NCBI RefSeq assembly: GCF_027244095.1
Contig: NC_069659.1
Span: 342,468,750-342,532,749, forward strand
DNA: 64,000 nucleotides
Direction: 5' to 3'
DNA from: Hemicordylus capensis
Lineage: Eukaryota; Chordata; Lepidosauria; Squamata; Cordylidae
The translations under genes were made by a program, and so were the position numbers. The number at the start of each line of letters is the position of its first letter. The stretch's first letter is position 1. This document shows positions 61,973-64,000 of the stretch, in pieces. The notes beneath the pieces are model-generated. The model did no database searches. It was not told where the DNA came from and saw nothing but the letters and a program-made list of their open reading frames with translations.

Positions 61973-64000
61973 TCAGTTCACAATATTCATTTTCTCTCTC
62001 AGCTTTTCAAAGCAGGGTCTTGGTAGTGGCTTAGTGAGTAAGTCTGCGAGCATTTCATTTGTCGGGCAGTAGAGCAACTTGATTAGTCCATCTTTCTGCA
62101 GACTTCTCACTACATGGTACTTCACATCAATATGTCTGGTACTCCTCTTTACATCTTCTTGTTTGGAGAGTTGAATGCAGCTTTGGTTGTCTTCATACAC
62201 TGGTATGGGCTGTGGTACCTCTGTACCTAGGTCCTTCAGTAGTTGACACAGCCATTGTATCTCGTGACAGCCCTGTGCAGCTGATACATATTCAGCTTCA
62301 GTGGTTGATGATGCTACTATGTCTTGTTTTCTGCTTGACCAGCTTATCGCTCCATCTCCATAGAAAATTATGTGACCACTGGTGGATTTCCTGTCTGTTA
62401 TATCTCCACCCCAGTCTGCATCTACGTATGCTTCTAGTTTTGGTTCACTATTAGCTGGCAGCTTGAGCTTAAAGTGTGCAGTACCCTTTAGGTACCTAAC
62501 AAGTCTTTTCATTGCATTCCAGTCCTTGACTGTTGGTGATGCAGTCTTTCTACAAAGTAAACCAACTGCTGTACTAATATCTGGCCTAGTGAGTGTACTA
62601 ATGTATAAAAGCTTACCCAATGCTTCACGATATCTATGGTTGTCAGATAGTGGCTCAGTTTGATCTTCTTGCTTTATGTAGTTCACTTCCATTGGAGTTG
62701 GTGTAGGATTTGCATTTTCCAGTCTGAGCAAGTTTATCAAGTCTTTAATTTTCTGTTCTTGGTTGATCAGGAAACTTCCATCTTTCTCTCTTTGTACTTG
62801 AATGCCCAAGTAGTGTGCAATGTTGCCAAGTTGCTTGACTTCCACTTCTTTGTTCAGATGATCCATTATTTCCTTGCTGTCATCTGGCTTTTCATAGGCA
62901 AAAATCAAATCATCAACATACGCCAAAATGTAAGTCCATTTCCCATCTCTGCATCTCGTGTACAGGCAGGGATCAGCTTCACTTCTTTTGAAGTTTGCTT
63001 GAAGCAGCATATCATTCAGTTTTATATTCCATGCTCTGGCAGCTTGTTTTAAACCATAAATGCTCTTTTGCAGTTTGCATACATAGTCCTCTTTGCCTTC
63101 CTGTAAGAAACCTGGTGGTTGTTGCATGTAAATGTCCTCTTCTAGTTCACCATGCAAGAATGCAGTTTTCACGTCTAGGTGCTCAACATGCATTCCTTTG
63201 CTAGCAGCAATACTTAACAGAGTCCTTACTGTGGTATGTTTAACCACTGGTGCAAAGGTTTCATCATAATCTTCTCCATATTTTTGTGAATATCCTTTTG
63301 CTACTAATCTGGCTTTGTAGCGCTGAATCTCACCATCAGCATCATGTTTGAGTTTGAAAACCCATTTGCAGCCAATAACTTTTCTTCCTTGTGGTAACTT
63401 AGTAAGAGTCCAGGTTTTGTTTTTCTGTAGAGCCTCAAGCTCTTCAATTGCAGCCTGTTTCCACTTCTGGGCTTCTGGTTGTGGTAGCTGGGATATTTCC
63501 TCCCATGATGAAGGTTCTGGTTGTTCCGCTGTTCTTGCGAGGTAGGACAGCCTCGGAGCTGGAACACCTCTGTTTGAGCGCGTTGATCGCCTCACCTCAC
63601 CCTCTGTGGTCTCTTCTATCACCTCAGGTGCGTCTGGTGGATCGCTGGGGGTCTCTGTGTCAAGTGTGGTTGGATCTGGATCTGCTGTCTCCTCCTCCTC
63701 CTCAGTTCCTCTGAGATCAGGAAGCATAATCCAGTCATCAGGGTGCTTGGTCTGGTTGCTTGCTTCAGTGTAGGCCCCCTCTGAAGGTGTAGCTCTTTCA
63801 TCCTCTTCAAAACACACTGCTCTGCTTATGGTTATCCTGTTGGTGTCAGGATCCAGAATTCTGTAGGCTTTGGATTGTGCTGCGTAGCCTACAAAAATCC
63901 CTTTTGTGGCCCTAGGCCCTAACTTAGTCCTTTTTTCCTTTGGGATGTATGAGTAAGCCGTGCTTCCAAAGACACGCAGATGCGTCATGGACGGCTTATG
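61973..64000 (-). mobile_element. Ty1/copia Pol polyprotein, 3' portion: integrase end, RT, RNase H
   Basis: One uninterrupted frame of about 675 codons runs off the window edge. In order from the edge: the integrase C-terminal region (HLRVFGSTAY, then KGIFVGYAAQSKAYRIL, residues about 1-60 counting from the Met at 63988), an acidic linker (about 65-150), and reverse transcriptase (about 165-440; KARLVAKGYSQ, HLDVKTAFLHGEL, and the YVDDL active site near residue 357). RNase H follows (about 515-660; AYVDADWGGD, STTEAEYVSAAQG). This order (integrase before RT) and the YVDD, KTAFLHG and SSTTEAEY motifs are diagnostic of Ty1/copia, in contrast to gypsy or retroviruses. Such elements are uncommon in amniotes. 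The part in view looks whole, suggesting recent insertion; treated as a fossil copy. Confidence 0.95.

Overview
The window looks like intergenic or intronic DNA from a squamate reptile, most likely a lizard. Three kinds of repeat point there. Sauria-type SINEs occur with the TGGTGTAGTGGTTA head and the GCGGGATATAAATG tail. CR1, L2 and L1 LINE pieces are present. Several families of short hAT-like DNA transposons are common. I see no complete host gene, no true tRNA or rRNA gene, no CRISPR array and no bacterial-type operon. Almost every open frame longer than 60 codons lies inside a repeat or is a chance frame.

Layout. 1-3.4 kb: a foldback element, an old dispersed repeat, and a DNA transposon (1523-3433) with a hAT MITE inside it. 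3.4-9.3 kb: mostly unique sequence, one tRNA-type SINE, and a hAT MITE holding a 5S-like SINE. 9.3-18.7 kb: a CR1 LINE, hAT MITEs, a mariner-like MITE, an LTR-like fossil next to a decayed minisatellite, and two tRNA-type SINEs. 18.7-29.3 kb: a cluster of a roughly 450-500 bp terminal-inverted-repeat family whose ends read like GAGGCTATTCTCAC, one copy split by a 1550-bp hAT element; also L1 pieces and a long inverted repeat. 29.3-40.6 kb: L1, 5S-like SINEs, a hAT element with three retroposons stacked inside it, and an internally deleted L2 sitting inside an older repeat. 40.6-44.6 kb: the least repetitive part, with a possible 102-bp exon and a candidate conserved noncoding block. 44.6-61.3 kb: CR1, L2, foldback MITEs, SINEs and further hAT MITEs. 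61.5-64 kb: the 3' half of a Ty1/copia LTR retroelement on the minus strand, its coding frame uninterrupted to the window edge, inserted into a hAT MITE.

There is no gene network to describe. What the window records is an order of insertion events. The most useful observations are: 8-bp target duplications that place the TAGGGATGTGCA and CAGRGGCGTARC families in the hAT superfamily; SINEs whose body resembles 5S rRNA; several three- or four-deep nestings; an L2 insertion whose pre-insertion site survives as a second copy elsewhere in the window; and one splice-flanked candidate exon that I could not identify.

Coordinates of repeat ends are exact where a target duplication or terminal repeat is quoted. 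Elsewhere they are estimates by eye, good to about 5-20 bases.
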